A stretch of 64,000 nucleotides of DNA from Tolumonas auensis DSM 9187 (GCF_000023065.1 NC_012691.1:2400501-2464500), one strand, 5' to 3'; positions 19,021 through 29,421 are shown, numbered from the stretch's first letter. The notes: a model not told the origin generated them from the sequence alone. Numbers and translations are program-made.

Positions 19021-19703
19021 TGCTCTATCTGGCACTGCCGTTAACTATCTTACTGTATTGGCTTACGCGAAAGCTCTATCAACGGATCCCGTTGCCGTTC
19101 ATTAATCCGCTGCTGATCCCCATGGTTGTCCTGATGCTGATTCTGCATTTTGGTCAGTTACCATTACAGGATTTTATGGATGGAACCTGGATCATCAACT
19201 GGCTGCTGAAACCAGCTGTGGTCGCACTGGCTTTACCGCTCTATCAGCAAATGATTCATATCAAAGCCAAAATAAAACCCATCATGATCTGTTGCTCAGT
19301 TTCCGTTGTGATCAGCATACTGACCAGCATGCTGATTTGCCGGGCAATGGGAATTGACGAAGAGATCACCCGAAGCATCGCCACCCGCTCAATCACCACT
19401 CCGCTGGCGATGAGTGTCAGCGAAAGTCTGGGTGGGATCCCATCCATCGCTGCCGCAGTGGTGATTATGGTGGGAATTTCCGGTGCTGTAATTGGTTTCC
19501 CGCTACTGAAACTATTCGGTGTAACCGACCCTCAGGCACAAGGATTGGCAATTGGTGCATGTTCTCATGCGATTGGCACGGCAGCTGCCACTGAACGCGG
19601 AGTTACCCAGGGAGCGTTTTCCTCTCTGGCATTAGTGGTGTGCGGTATTCTCACCGCGCTGATAGCACCCATTATGTTTGCTATCTACGGGCTTATCCTT
19701 TGA
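19017..19703 (+). CDS. yohK: CidB/LrgB-family membrane protein, YohK type
   Basis: A 228-residue polytopic inner-membrane protein of the LrgB family. The conserved RSITTPLAMSVSESLGG segment and the GACSHAIGTAAA segment near the C terminus are the family hallmarks. It is the obligate partner of yohJ, starting inside that gene's stop codon. It is probably not essential, and its substrate or pore function cannot be told from sequence. Confidence 0.9.
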   Translation: MMLYLALPLTILLYWLTRKLYQRIPLPFINPLLIPMVVLMLILHFGQLPLQDFMDGTWIINWLLKPAVVALALPLYQQMIHIKAKIKPIMICCSVSVVISILTSMLICRAMGIDEEITRSIATRSITTPLAMSVSESLGGIPSIAAAVVIMVGISGAVIGFPLLKLFGVTDPQAQGLAIGACSHAIGTAAATERGVTQGAFSSLALVVCGILTALIAPIMFAIYGLIL

Positions 19704-19713
19704 ATAAATTAAA

Positions 19714-19729
19714 GGCGGCCTGAGCCGCC
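19714..19729. terminator. GC hairpin between yohK and the DUF4250 gene
   Basis: GGCGGC/GCCGCC (19714-19719 with 19724-19729) with a CTGA loop, between converging genes. The following T stretch is short, so it is a weak candidate. Confidence 0.5.
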
Positions 19730-19749
19730 CTTAATCTCTAATCTGATGT

Positions 19750-19947
19750 TCAGTGGTTAGCTTTGAACTGATTACTCATTTCATCGTAATGATAACCAAT
19801 AGAAGACATTTTTTTATTCAGCGCATCCTGCGACATATCATAGCGCAGCAATAATTCGCCCAGATCTGCACATTCCAGTCTCAGTTTCTCATTCACAATG
19901 CCAAGTAAAATATTGGCATCCATTCGTTGATAAGCACTTAGATCCAT
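19750..19947 (-). CDS. Small DUF4250-type protein
   Basis: A 65-residue protein of unknown function. The pattern ANILLGIVNEKLRLECADL, then LLRYDM, then IGYHYDEMSNQF is that of DUF4250, a short helical family often found as a single small gene. An N-terminal helix rich in Leu and Glu and a C-terminal Tyr/Asn-rich tip are the only visible features. It stands alone between yohK and hemH. A GGAGAAA ribosome site lies before its ATG, supporting a real gene. Confidence 0.75.
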   Translation of the reverse strand: MDLSAYQRMDANILLGIVNEKLRLECADLGELLLRYDMSQDALNKKMSSIGYHYDEMSNQFKANH

Positions 19948-20028
19948 CGCATTTCTCCTGACTAATCAACCACCACAGGATAACTATAGTGTGTTAATTT
20001 CAGGATACTGTGTGCTGTGCTGAATTTT

Positions 20029-21006
20029 TTAACACTGAACACGACTCAGCCAGTGACGAATCAACGAGGCAAGGGCCTGCATATACCCCGGATCAGCATT
20101 TAATGCCGGAATATAATGAAAAAATTCGCCACCGGCTTGCAGGAATGTCTCCTTCCCCTCTTCGGCTATTTCTTCCAGCGTTTCCAGACAATCCACACTG
20201 AATGCCGGGCAAACCACATACAATCGCTTTTTCCCCTGCGCGGGTAATTGCCGCAGCAGAGTATCCGTATAAGGTTCAACCCATTTCTGTTTGCCAAAAC
20301 GCGATTGAAAACTGAGTTGCCATTGCGAGGCAGATAACCCCAATTCCCGGGCAACCGCTTCTGCTGTTTCTTTACATTGCTGAGGATAAGGATCGCCACG
20401 TTCAGCATATTGTTCAGGAATTCCATGAAAGGAGAACAATAACAGATCATCCCAGTTTGCTGCGAAACCTTCCCGGCGAACAGAATCAGCCAGTGCTTTG
20501 ATATATGCAGGAAACTGATAATGCTGCCCTAGCAATGTATACGACGGCACATGATGTTCATTTGCCATGACACGTTGCCATGCATCCGCGACCGAGGCAG
20601 TCGTCGTTGACGAGTATTGCGGATAAAGCGGCAACAGCAGAATCTGCGTTACTCCCTGAGCCTTCAGACGTCGCCATGCATCCTGCAAAGAGGGCTGACC
20701 GTAGGTCATCGCCAGTTCAACGATAACCTGACCGCCCAGAAGCGTTTGTAATGCCTTTTGCTGGGCCTGACTATAAACCAGCAGCGGAGACCCCTCTGCC
20801 AGCCAGATTTGCTGATATGCATGCGCTACGCGCTTACAGCGCAATGGCAGAACGATTCCGTTCAGTAAAGGCCACCAGAGCAGATGCGGGATCCCGACAA
20901 CCCGCTTATCCATCAGAAACTCTTGCAGAAACGCGCGTACGCCTGAAGGTGTTGCTTCAGAAGGTGTTCCCAGATTGACCAGAATAACGCCTTGTTTCTC
21001 TGTCAT
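20029..21006 (-). CDS. hemH: Ferrochelatase
   Basis: HemH inserts ferrous iron into protoporphyrin IX, the last step of heme synthesis, at the inner membrane. The 325-residue protein starts QGVILVNLGTPSEATP and contains the catalytic-site region LFSFHGIPEQYAERGDPYPQQC with the conserved His. The later CPAFSVDCLETLEEI region is intact. It follows adk, as in E. coli, with a hairpin between them, so it probably has its own promoter or partial read-through. Confidence 0.96.
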   Translation of the reverse strand: MTEKQGVILVNLGTPSEATPSGVRAFLQEFLMDKRVVGIPHLLWWPLLNGIVLPLRCKRVAHAYQQIWLAEGSPLLVYSQAQQKALQTLLGGQVIVELAMTYGQPSLQDAWRRLKAQGVTQILLLPLYPQYSSTTTASVADAWQRVMANEHHVPSYTLLGQHYQFPAYIKALADSVRREGFAANWDDLLLFSFHGIPEQYAERGDPYPQQCKETAEAVARELGLSASQWQLSFQSRFGKQKWVEPYTDTLLRQLPAQGKKRLYVVCPAFSVDCLETLEEIAEEGKETFLQAGGEFFHYIPALNADPGYMQALASLIRHWLSRVQC

Positions 21007-21040
21007 GAGTTTCTGTCCTTTTGTTGTCTGCCATAAAGTA

Positions 21041-21072
21041 TAACGCCCGAACCATTTCTGGTACGGGCGTTA
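21041..21072 (-). terminator. Hairpin between adk and hemH
   Basis: A 9-bp perfect stem (21041-21049 with 21064-21072, TAACGCCCG/CGGGCGTTA) with a 14-base loop. On the minus strand it follows adk; the T tail is poor, so termination may be incomplete. Confidence 0.55.
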
Positions 21073-21105
21073 TCATTAAATCGATCAGATTGTTAAAACA
21101 AACAG

Positions 21106-21783
<678 letters not shown>

Positions 21784-21787
21784 TTAG

Positions 21788-21814
21788 GGCGCAAAAAGTA
21801 CACGTTTTTGCGCC
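21788..21814. repeat. Perfect inverted repeat upstream of adk
   Basis: GGCGCAAAAA (21788-21797) and TTTTTGCGCC (21805-21814) form a 10-bp perfect inverted repeat with a seven-base spacer, 38 bp before the adk start codon. It could be an operator or a leader hairpin; its orientation is not that of a classical terminator. Confidence 0.55.
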
Positions 21815-21838
21815 ATTCCTCAACCTTTTCACCCAAAC

Positions 21839-21863
21839 AAAAGCCGTGACAGGCACGGCTTTT
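21839..21863 (-). terminator. htpG terminator hairpin
   Basis: AAAAGCCGTG/CACGGCTTTT (21839-21848 with 21854-21863), a 10-bp stem with a five-base loop just after the htpG stop, followed on the minus strand by GTTTG. Confidence 0.75.
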
Positions 21864-21883
21864 GAATATTGGAAGTAATTAAA

Positions 21884-23785
21884 TTACCCCAGCAGTAAGC
21901 GGTTCATGCGGGCAACGAAACTGCTCGGATCAGTCAACCCACCCTGTTCGGTCAGTTGCGCCTGTTCCTGCAGCAATAACGCCCACTCTTTGAAGCGTTC
22001 TTCATCCTGCACATCGGCGATATGGTGGATCAGTGCATGTTCCGGGTTCACTTCCAGAATGTATTTCTGCTCCGGCACTGGCTGACCAGCCGCCTTCATC
22101 AGTTTCATCATCTGGCTGCTCATACCATGACCATCAGTCACCGCACATACCGGAGTTTCCGTCAGACGATGTGATACACGTACATCCGCAACTTCGCTGC
22201 CCAGTGCAGTTTTCAGACGCTCAATCAGACCGGCATTGGCTTTAGCAGTCTCTTCCTGTTGCTTACGGCTCTCTTCATCTTCCAGATCGCCCAGTTCCAG
22301 ATCGCCACTGGTCACTGAAATCAGTTTTTTGCCATCGAACTCTGACAGATGGTTCATCAGCCATTCGTCGATGCGCTCCCACAGCAGCAGAACTTCAACG
22401 CCTTTTTTGCGTAACAGTTCAAGATGCGGGCTATTTTTCGCCGCAGCATAACTGTCTGCAATGATGAAATAGATCTTGTTCTGACCTTCTTTCATGCGGG
22501 ATACGTAATCAGTCAGGCTGACAGTCTGAGCATTGCTGTCGTTATGGGTAGAGGCAAAGCGCAGCAGTTTGGCGATATCTTCACGGTTAGCCCAATCTTC
22601 CGCCGGACCTTCTTTCAGTACATTACCGAACTCACCCCAGAACTTCTGATATTTATCAGCATCATCTTTAGCCATCTTGTCCAGCATGCTCAGAACACGC
22701 TTGGTGCAAGCTTTACGCAGCTGCGCAGTAATTTTGTTGTCTTGCAGGATCTCGCGGGAAACGTTCAGTGGCAGATCGTTGGAATCCAGCACACCTTTTA
22801 CGAAACGCAAGTAAGTTGGCATGAACTGTTCAGCGTCATCCATGATGAATACGCGCTGTACATACAGTTTAAGGCCATGTTTCTGTTCACGATTCCACAT
22901 ATCCCAAGGCGCACGGGCCGGAATATACAGCAGACTGGTGTATTCCATGTTGCCTTCGACACGATTGTGCGACCAGGTCAGGGGATCTTCGTAATCATGA
23001 GATACGTGTTTGTAGAATTCGCTATATTCTTCGTCTTTGATCTCTTTGGCAGAACGAGTCCACAGTGCCGTTGCACGGTTAACTTGTTCCCAAGCGCCTT
23101 CAGTCGCCGGTTTATCTTCACCTTCGGCAGCTTCTGGTGCTTTCCACAGTTCTACCGGAATGCTGATGTGATCAGAATATTTGCCGATCACGGAACGCAG
23201 ACGATAATCGTCAAGGAATTCGGTTTCATCTTCTTTCAGATGCAGGATCACATCGGTACCACGGCTGTCTTTGGTGACTTCAGCCACCGTAAAGCTGCCA
23301 TCACCAACCGATTCCCAACGAACCGCTTTATCATGAGTCTGACCAGCAACACGGCTGATTACAGTGACTTTGTCTGCCACGATAAAGGCAGAATAGAAAC
23401 CCACACCAAACTGACCAATCAGTTGGGAATCTTTGCTCTGATCACCGCTTAAATTCTGGAAGAAATCTTTGGTGCCGGAACGGGCAATGGTGCCCAGATG
23501 CTGGATTGCATCTTCACGGCTCATACCGATACCGTTATCGGAGATAGTCAGGGTGCGCTGTTCTTTATCAATCAACAGACGGACATGCAGCTGACCATCA
23601 TTTTCATATAAATCAGCATCGGACAACGCTTTGAAGCGCAGCTTATCAGCCGCATCCGCCGCGTTAGAGATCAGTTCACGCAGGAAAACCTCTTTGTTGG
23701 AATAGAGGCTGTGCGCCATCAGGTTCAACAGTTGTTTAACTTCAGTCTGAAACCCATGGGTTTCCATATGAACAGTTTCTGTCAT
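21884..23785 (-). CDS. htpG: Hsp90-family chaperone HtpG
   Basis: HtpG is the bacterial Hsp90, an ATP-driven chaperone. The N-terminal ATPase domain has [16 protein letters not shown], the DNGIGM motif and [11 protein letters not shown]. The middle domain includes [11 protein letters not shown], and the dimerization domain is intact to residue 633, close to the usual 624. The gene has a textbook sigma-32 promoter (23829-23856), so it should be heat-induced. It lies between recR and adk. Confidence 0.98.
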   Translation of the reverse strand: MTETVHMETHGFQTEVKQLLNLMAHSLYSNKEVFLRELISNAADAADKLRFKALSDADLYENDGQLHVRLLIDKEQRTLTISDNGIGMSREDAIQHLGTIARSGTKDFFQNLSGDQSKDSQLIGQFGVGFYSAFIVADKVTVISRVAGQTHDKAVRWESVGDGSFTVAEVTKDSRGTDVILHLKEDETEFLDDYRLRSVIGKYSDHISIPVELWKAPEAAEGEDKPATEGAWEQVNRATALWTRSAKEIKDEEYSEFYKHVSHDYEDPLTWSHNRVEGNMEYTSLLYIPARAPWDMWNREQKHGLKLYVQRVFIMDDAEQFMPTYLRFVKGVLDSNDLPLNVSREILQDNKITAQLRKACTKRVLSMLDKMAKDDADKYQKFWGEFGNVLKEGPAEDWANREDIAKLLRFASTHNDSNAQTVSLTDYVSRMKEGQNKIYFIIADSYAAAKNSPHLELLRKKGVEVLLLWERIDEWLMNHLSEFDGKKLISVTSGDLELGDLEDEESRKQQEETAKANAGLIERLKTALGSEVADVRVSHRLTETPVCAVTDGHGMSSQMMKLMKAAGQPVPEQKYILEVNPEHALIHHIADVQDEERFKEWALLLQEQAQLTEQGGLTDPSSFVARMNRLLLG

Positions 23786-23828
23786 CTTGCTTTCCTTGAT
23801 TTACGGGGAATTTCTGGTACAGAAAACA

Positions 23829-23856
23829 AGATGGGGATGAATGGCTGATTTTCAAG
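23829..23856 (-). promoter_or_regulatory. Sigma-32 heat-shock promoter of htpG
   Basis: On the minus strand CTTGAAA (23850-23856), 13 bases, then CCCCATCT (23829-23836). This matches the sigma-32 consensus CTTGAAA-N13-15-CCCCATNT at every defined position and is about 45 bp upstream of the htpG start. Confidence 0.92.
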
Positions 23857-23895
23857 TCAGGAAAATGCCCTGACGTAGTATATTGAAAGAAAAGG

Positions 23896-24498
23896 TTACT
23901 CCAGCGGACGACGACCGCTTAATGAATGCGACAATGTAGTTCCATCCACCAGTTCAAGCTCCCCGCCAACCGGGACACCATGCGCAATACGGGTGATATT
24001 GATCTGATACCGTTTCGCCATGCTGGCAATATAAAATGCCGTCGCATCACCCTCAATGGTTGGATTGGTCGCCAGAATCACCTCCTTCCACTGGCCGCCT
24101 TGCAGCACATTATCCAGTTGATCCAGCCCCAGCTCTTTCGGACCAATGCCATCCAGCGGAGATAAGTGCCCCATCAGTACGAAATAACGACCGGAATAAA
24201 GATGCGTTTGTTCAATCGCCGCCACATCAGCCGGTGTCTCGACGATACAGAGCTGGCCACTCTCCGCCCGTTTCGGATTCGCACAGATATCACATAACGA
24301 GTTTTCAGTGAAAGTACGGCAATGCTGACAATGGCCAATTTCCGTCAGAGCCCGCTGCAGGGTTTGCCCTAACTGCATACCACGTTTACGTTCGCGCTCC
24401 AGCAACTGAAATGCCATCCGTTGTGCCGATTTGGGTCCGACACCAGGCAATACTTGTAATTCACGGATCAGAGCATCCAGTAGTGGGCTGAACTTCAT
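23896..24498 (-). CDS. recR: Recombination mediator RecR
   Basis: RecR works with RecF and RecO to load RecA onto gapped DNA. The 200-residue protein has a helix-hairpin-helix near the N terminus ([14 protein letters not shown]), the zinc-binding CQHC...CDIC pair at about 54-72, and a Toprim domain ([12 protein letters not shown]). It lies downstream of ybaB with an 87-bp gap, as in most gammaproteobacteria, in the dnaX-ybaB-recR unit. Confidence 0.97.
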   Translation of the reverse strand: MKFSPLLDALIRELQVLPGVGPKSAQRMAFQLLERERKRGMQLGQTLQRALTEIGHCQHCRTFTENSLCDICANPKRAESGQLCIVETPADVAAIEQTHLYSGRYFVLMGHLSPLDGIGPKELGLDQLDNVLQGGQWKEVILATNPTIEGDATAFYIASMAKRYQINITRIAHGVPVGGELELVDGTTLSHSLSGRRPLE

Positions 24499-24585
24499 GC
24501 GTTATACATCCACAGAGTAAGAAACGAAAACAGGCCGTAGCTTATCACTACGACCTGTCAGATACGAATGATCGCCGGAACGGGA

Positions 24586-24918
24586 TCAGAATGGCATTTT
24601 GAAACCAGGCGGCAATTGCATACCACCGGTAATTTCAGCCATTTTAGCTTTATTCTGTTCTTCAGCCCGACGCACGGCATCATTAAAAGCAGCAGCAATC
24701 AGATCTTCCAGCATTTCCTGATCATCATCCTGCAACAGACTTGGGTCGATAGTGACACGGCGGACATTGTGGCTGCCAGTAATAGTGATCTTGACCATAC
24801 CGGCACCTGATTCACCAGTGACTTCCATCTTTGCCACTTCTTCCTGCATTTTCTGCATGCGCTCTTGCATCATCTGCGCCTGCTTCATCAAATTGCCCAT
24901 TCCACCTTTACCGAACAT
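24586..24918 (-). CDS. ybaB: YbaB/EbfC nucleoid-associated protein
   Basis: A 110-residue DNA-binding protein of the YbaB/EbfC family. It has the Met/Gln-rich N-terminal helix ([20 protein letters not shown]), a central beta region and the conserved [16 protein letters not shown] stretch. It is located between dnaX and recR, where its family almost always occurs. The function is nucleoid organisation, inferred from the family. Confidence 0.94.
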   Translation of the reverse strand: MFGKGGMGNLMKQAQMMQERMQKMQEEVAKMEVTGESGAGMVKITITGSHNVRRVTIDPSLLQDDDQEMLEDLIAAAFNDAVRRAEEQNKAKMAEITGGMQLPPGFKMPF

Positions 24919-24961
24919 GTTTCCTCACTCAATTTCTATTTGGTTGTGGTTTCAGTCCGCT

Positions 24962-27244
24962 TCAGTCGCCGGAAGCGGTGGTATCTGTTTTCAATGGCTG
25001 AATACTACCATCATCCAGCGTAGCGCCAAACCGTTGCTGTAAAAACTGAACATTCGGATCAGACAGCAATAACAGTTCCGCTTCCTGCTGCAGCCGGATC
25101 CGCTCCTGCTGCTCAATTTCTGCCGGACAAGGCAGCGCCAGTTGCACTACCGGCTCAACCTGCAAATTTATGGCCGTTGGCAATATGGTTGATATTGCCT
25201 CTGCCAGTTCCTGTACCATCCGAGGCTGAGCCAGATGACGAGCTTCATTTCGGATCTGTAAGTGCCAGCTGTCAGCTTGCTGATCAGTAACTACCGCCTG
25301 CATAGCCAGTTGTCGCACCCGGCCGGCAACAGGTAATTTAGCGACTGTTTGTGCCCATTGATCACTGCTTCGCAGTAGTAATTCATTACTCCGCCACACC
25401 GAGTCATCGTCTTCATCCGTTTCAGGCAAACGGCTGACCGGTGCCGGATTAGATTGCATCACCGGCGGTGCGGAAGGCGTGAACCGATCAGACTGGCGCT
25501 GCTTAAACGACGGCGCAGCATTGTCCTGCTCACTATCCACCGGGGAAATAAATGCTTCCTGATCCTGATACGCGGTCAGCGGTGGTAATTCCCACGGCGG
25601 TAAATCATCACTTAATGCCCGATTTCCGGCTACCTGTGGCTGTACATCCTGAGGGGCTACCGTTCTGGCTGGTGCCGCGGTTGCAGGTAACGGAGCGATC
25701 TCACCCCGGTTTGCCGGGATACGCGCAGGCATTACCGCAGGCGTGACATGACTTTCGGTCTGATTTTCAGCTTGCTGACGGCGACTGCGTAACTGATTTC
25801 TTAAACGAATAATATCCTGCACCCCTGAATTATTCACTTCAGGTCCGGATGCAGCCGGTGTCGCCGGTGCAACCGCAGGAATAACGGCAACTGGTGCCGG
25901 AGCCTCAGTCACCGGCGGACTAACAGGCAATGGCCGGGGTTGCATTTCCTGCTCAGCCTGAGCCATCAATTCAGCTTGTTCCTGCATGAGTTTGGCTTGC
26001 ATCGCCAGATCCTCAACAGCAGCACTTGCTGTCACAGGAGGAGCAACCGGAACAGCGGCAGGAATAACGTCAGGTCTGGCCGGTGTTGCCACAAACGAAG
26101 CTGCCGGCGCTGTATTCCGGTGAATCAATTGCGGCTGTTCAGTTATTGCCGGACGGCCCGCCCGTGGGGCAAACGCCAGCATCCGCAGCAAGGTCATTTC
26201 CAGTGCACTACGCCCGTCAGGAGCCAACGGTAATTCTTTACGGCCATTCAGTGTGATCTGATAGTAAAGCTGGAGTTCTTCCGGCGGGATCTGTTCCGCC
26301 AGCAGCTGTAACTCTTCCGTATCATCAGCACCCGGTTCAGTCTGTTGCCCCAACAACTGCCACATGGCAGTCCGGTGCAACAGACTCGCTAATTCAACAT
26401 GCAGCTGATCATAATCAGGAGCCAGCTCAGCCAGAGAACCAATCTGCTGCATCAGAGCAGCACCATCACGGGCCGCCAATAACGATAAAATCTGATAAAG
26501 CTGCCGGTGATCCAGTGTACCCAGCATCTGCTGTACAGTTTCAGCCTGCAGCAGACCATTGCCGTAAGCAATCGCCTGATCACTTAAGCTCAGCGCATCC
26601 CGCATACTGCCCTGCGCTGCCTTGGCCAGCAGACTTAACGCCGCAGGTTCATAAGTTAGTTGTTCTGCCTGCAACACACGCTGCAATTGTTCAACAATCT
26701 GCTCACGAGTCAGTGCTTTCAGATGGAATTGCAGGCAGCGGGAAAGAATTGTCACCGGTAATTTCTGCGGATCCGTGGTAGCCAGCAGGAATTTCACATG
26801 CTCCGGCGGTTCTTCCAGTGTCTTCAACAGTGCATTGAAGCTATGCCGTGACAGCATATGCACTTCGTCGATCAGATAGATCTTGAAGCGGCCCCGGGCC
26901 GGTTTATATTGCACGTTATCCAGTAAATCACGGGTATCTTCCACTTTTGTACGGGAAGCGGCATCAATCTCTAACAGATCGACAAAGTTACCTTGATCAA
27001 TTTCCCGGCAAGCACTGCATTGTCCGCATGGCCGGGAGGTAATACCAGTTTCGCAATTCAGACATTTCGCCAGAATACGCGCAATCGTGGTTTTCCCCAC
27101 CCCGCGCGTACCACTGAACAGATAAGCATGATGCAGTCGGCCCTGATCCAATGCATTGGATAATGCCTGTAAGACATGTTGCTGCCCCATAACCTCATGA
27201 AAGTTACGCGGGCGCCATTTACGTGCAAGAACCTGATATGCCAT
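24962..27244 (-). CDS. dnaX: DNA polymerase III subunit tau
   Basis: DnaX is the clamp-loader ATPase that ties the replisome together. The P-loop GTRGVGKTT is near residue 45, a zinc module follows (CLNC...CGQCSAC), then DEVHMLS and the SRC motif (TILSRCLQF). Domains I-III end near 370. A long Pro/Ala/Gln-rich linker (about 370-620) precedes the tau-specific C-terminal domain. At 760 residues it is longer than E. coli tau (643) because of the linker. I see no A AAA AAG slippery heptamer, so production of the short gamma form by the E. coli mechanism is not supported. Confidence 0.97.
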   Translation of the reverse strand: MAYQVLARKWRPRNFHEVMGQQHVLQALSNALDQGRLHHAYLFSGTRGVGKTTIARILAKCLNCETGITSRPCGQCSACREIDQGNFVDLLEIDAASRTKVEDTRDLLDNVQYKPARGRFKIYLIDEVHMLSRHSFNALLKTLEEPPEHVKFLLATTDPQKLPVTILSRCLQFHLKALTREQIVEQLQRVLQAEQLTYEPAALSLLAKAAQGSMRDALSLSDQAIAYGNGLLQAETVQQMLGTLDHRQLYQILSLLAARDGAALMQQIGSLAELAPDYDQLHVELASLLHRTAMWQLLGQQTEPGADDTEELQLLAEQIPPEELQLYYQITLNGRKELPLAPDGRSALEMTLLRMLAFAPRAGRPAITEQPQLIHRNTAPAASFVATPARPDVIPAAVPVAPPVTASAAVEDLAMQAKLMQEQAELMAQAEQEMQPRPLPVSPPVTEAPAPVAVIPAVAPATPAASGPEVNNSGVQDIIRLRNQLRSRRQQAENQTESHVTPAVMPARIPANRGEIAPLPATAAPARTVAPQDVQPQVAGNRALSDDLPPWELPPLTAYQDQEAFISPVDSEQDNAAPSFKQRQSDRFTPSAPPVMQSNPAPVSRLPETDEDDDSVWRSNELLLRSSDQWAQTVAKLPVAGRVRQLAMQAVVTDQQADSWHLQIRNEARHLAQPRMVQELAEAISTILPTAINLQVEPVVQLALPCPAEIEQQERIRLQQEAELLLLSDPNVQFLQQRFGATLDDGSIQPLKTDTTASGD

Positions 27245-27261
27245 ATCTGCCTGTTAACGGA

Positions 27262-27807
27262 TCAATGTCCGGGAAAATCAACCAGTTTAAGAACGTTCAC
27301 ACCCATTGCCGTCAGACGCTCTTCACCACCCAGATCAGGCAGGGAAATAACGAATGCCGCATGTTCCACAATACCACCCGCCTCACGGATCATCTTGATT
27401 GTGGCTTCAACAGTACCACCGGTTGCCAGCAGATCATCCACGACCAGAACTTTCTCGCCGGGCTTAATTGCATCACAGTGCATCTGCAGACAATCTTCAC
27501 CATATTCCAGCTGATAGCTTTGCTCCAGCACAGAACGGGGTAATTTGCCCGGTTTACGCACCGGAATAAAACCAAGCTGTAATGCATAAGCTAACGGCGC
27601 ACCAAAAATAAAACCGCGAGCCTCCGTCCCCACCACTTTATCAAACGACATCGACTGATAATGTTCTTTCAGCAGTTCGATTGTCTGATGAAATCCCTGC
27701 GGATGTTCCACCAGACTGGTGACATCACGAAAGATGATCCCTGGTTTTGGATAATCAGGAATGGTGGCAATACAGGATTGGATGAAATCTAGCGTGTTAC
27801 GGTTCAT
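27262..27807 (-). CDS. apt: Adenine phosphoribosyltransferase
   Basis: Apt salvages adenine by joining it to PRPP to form AMP. The 181-residue enzyme has the PRPP-binding motif [13 protein letters not shown] (about residues 124-136) and the N-terminal [11 protein letters not shown] flap. It lies 17 bp upstream of dnaX. It would compete with the adenine deaminase at 15.6-16.6 kb for adenine, so the cell seems to have two fates for the base. Confidence 0.97.
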
Positions 27808-27905
27808 GGTAGTGAGTTTCAGAAGATAAAATCAAAACGTGTAGGTTAGCAGCCTGCAGGCTGAATGCAATCATTGCGCTTAATGAGGTACAACAAACGC
27901 ACAAA

Positions 27906-27929
27906 AATAAAGCCGCCCGAAGGCGGCTT
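27906..27929 (-). terminator. Porin gene terminator
   Basis: AAGCCGCC/GGCGGCTT (27910-27917 with 27922-27929) with a CGAA loop; on the minus strand it is followed by TATTTTTG. It lies about 30 bp after the porin stop codon. Confidence 0.85.
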
Positions 27930-27957
27930 CATAACAATCAGCTAATTTCAGGCGAAA

Positions 27958-29042
27958 TTAGAAGGTATATTGCAGACCAACAATGTAGTTGTCGTCCTGG
28001 CCAGAAACCTGATTGATTTTATATTCAGCGAATGCTTTTGCTTTGGCTGTGATGTCATACTGAGTTGCCAGCACATAATATTCGCCCCATGAACCAGATG
28101 CATCACCATTGGTGCCAGCATTGTGCGGATCAACCAAGCCATAGTTCACCAGTACTGTCCACTCAGGCAGCATTTTATAAGAAGCAACTACACTCCAGAC
28201 TGTGTCTTTGTCTGTATCCTGAGTGTCGGTATCATATTTAGCCTGACCATAGGTTGATGCTAAATAGAATGCATCATAGGTATAACCCAGACCAGCAGCA
28301 TACTGTGAATTGGTATAATCCAAACCGTCTGTAGTTTTACCTTCTTCTGCCTGGTACGCCAGAACAGGTTTCAGGCTAGATACTTCATTGATTGGGAAGG
28401 TGTAACCAGCGCTTACGCCATAACGAGTCTGAGTTTTGGCATCATCACCGCTCAGATCTGAATTAGTTTTTTCTTCATCGCTGAATGCAACCGCTGAACG
28501 CAGATCCCAGCCATCAGCAGCATAAGTTACCGCTACGCCGTCATCCCAAATATCGCCAGTAGACTGATCTTCTACACCACCAGAGTAGTTCTCATAAGTA
28601 TCCGTGGTATCAGTCAGTTGAGCATAAGGGCTCGCAATTGCGCCAACCATAGACTGAATACCGTTACCGAAATCAGCACCAATCCAGGAATAACGCGCAT
28701 CAAAAGTGCCATCGTTATCACCATCGCTGGTGTCATTGCCCTGAGAGGCAACCTGCCATTCCAGTTTACCAATCAGAGCCACATCATTGTAGCCGGTAGC
28801 CCATTTACCTTTGGTACCGATACGAACACGGCTGTCACCACCAAAGTTTTCAGCTTCACCTGCTTTAGCATTACCTTCAGTGACTGTTTTATCTGTATCT
28901 TTGTAGTTATCTTTCTGACCAGCCATGTAGCGCAACTGACCGTAGAAATCGAGTTGTTGACCATCTTTATCATATACAACAGCCGCATTGGCAGATGCAG
29001 CAAACAGAGAGGAAGTTACTACTGCCAGAATTGTTTTTTCAT
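27958..29042 (-). CDS. OmpU/OmpC-like general porin, frameshifted in its signal peptide
   Basis: The mature sequence (from AVVYDKDGQQLDFYGQLRYM) is an outer-membrane beta-barrel of the Gram-negative trimeric porin family, with alternating hydrophobic strands, acidic loops and the C-terminal Phe (GLQYTF) used in barrel assembly. No stop interrupts it. Upstream in the same frame is a good signal peptide, TILAVVTSSLFAASANA, but that frame has no ATG, GTG or TTG start and is preceded by a stop. The natural ATG at 29042-29040 is followed by only six A residues on the coding strand (29034-29039). Seven would give MKKTILAV. This is either a sequencing error, a pseudogene or a switchable tract. Confidence 0.8.
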
Positions 29043-29421
29043 AATTTAATGCCTACTGTAATTAAACACCGAGTCTTTTTTTATTTCCCTGTGCGGTAGC
29101 ACATGAGTGCTACCTCTTTGTGAATCTAACAAGAAAATGTGACGACATCAACAGTTTATATGTCAATTCAAACAACAGTAAAATTGTGGTGCAATTATCT
29201 TTTTTTGAGCCCCAATGCAGTGCAAAAGATTGTAAAAAAGAAAGTTAAAGACATATTAGAAATTAAACTTCTTTATTCTGATATTATTTTAAGTGACATC
29301 AATCACATTAGAATCACACAAAGAAGACTCTATAGAGCCCACAGCATTTCATCTGTTCTTGCTCTGAATAAATAGAAGATTAGAATGCTGTCTTAGAAAT
29401 AACCGTTATCAAGGATTCGTT
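29043..29421. other. Intergenic region between the porin and DUF2057 genes
   Basis: This 379-bp AT-rich region separates two divergent envelope genes and must carry both promoters. Apart from the CRP-like site at 29292-29307, I see no RNA gene, repeat or open reading frame with support. The porin ribosome site is weak (TAGGC). Confidence 0.6.
29292..29307. promoter_or_regulatory. Candidate CRP site
   Basis: AGTGA-CATCAA-TCACA matches the CRP consensus TGTGA-N6-TCACA at 9 of 10 positions. It is 115 bp before the DUF2057 start and 250 bp before the porin start, so it could serve either. Confidence 0.55.

Noticed and set aside
22424-23452. A 342-codon open reading frame on the plus strand opposite htpG
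   Set aside because: It is an antisense shadow of a highly conserved, codon-biased gene. Its product is Phe/Ile-rich with no recognisable domain and no ribosome site.
28773-29003. A 76-codon frame overlapping the start of the porin gene
   Set aside because: It is the frame reached from a non-porin start and gives no porin-like or other recognisable protein; the porin frame is the meaningful one.
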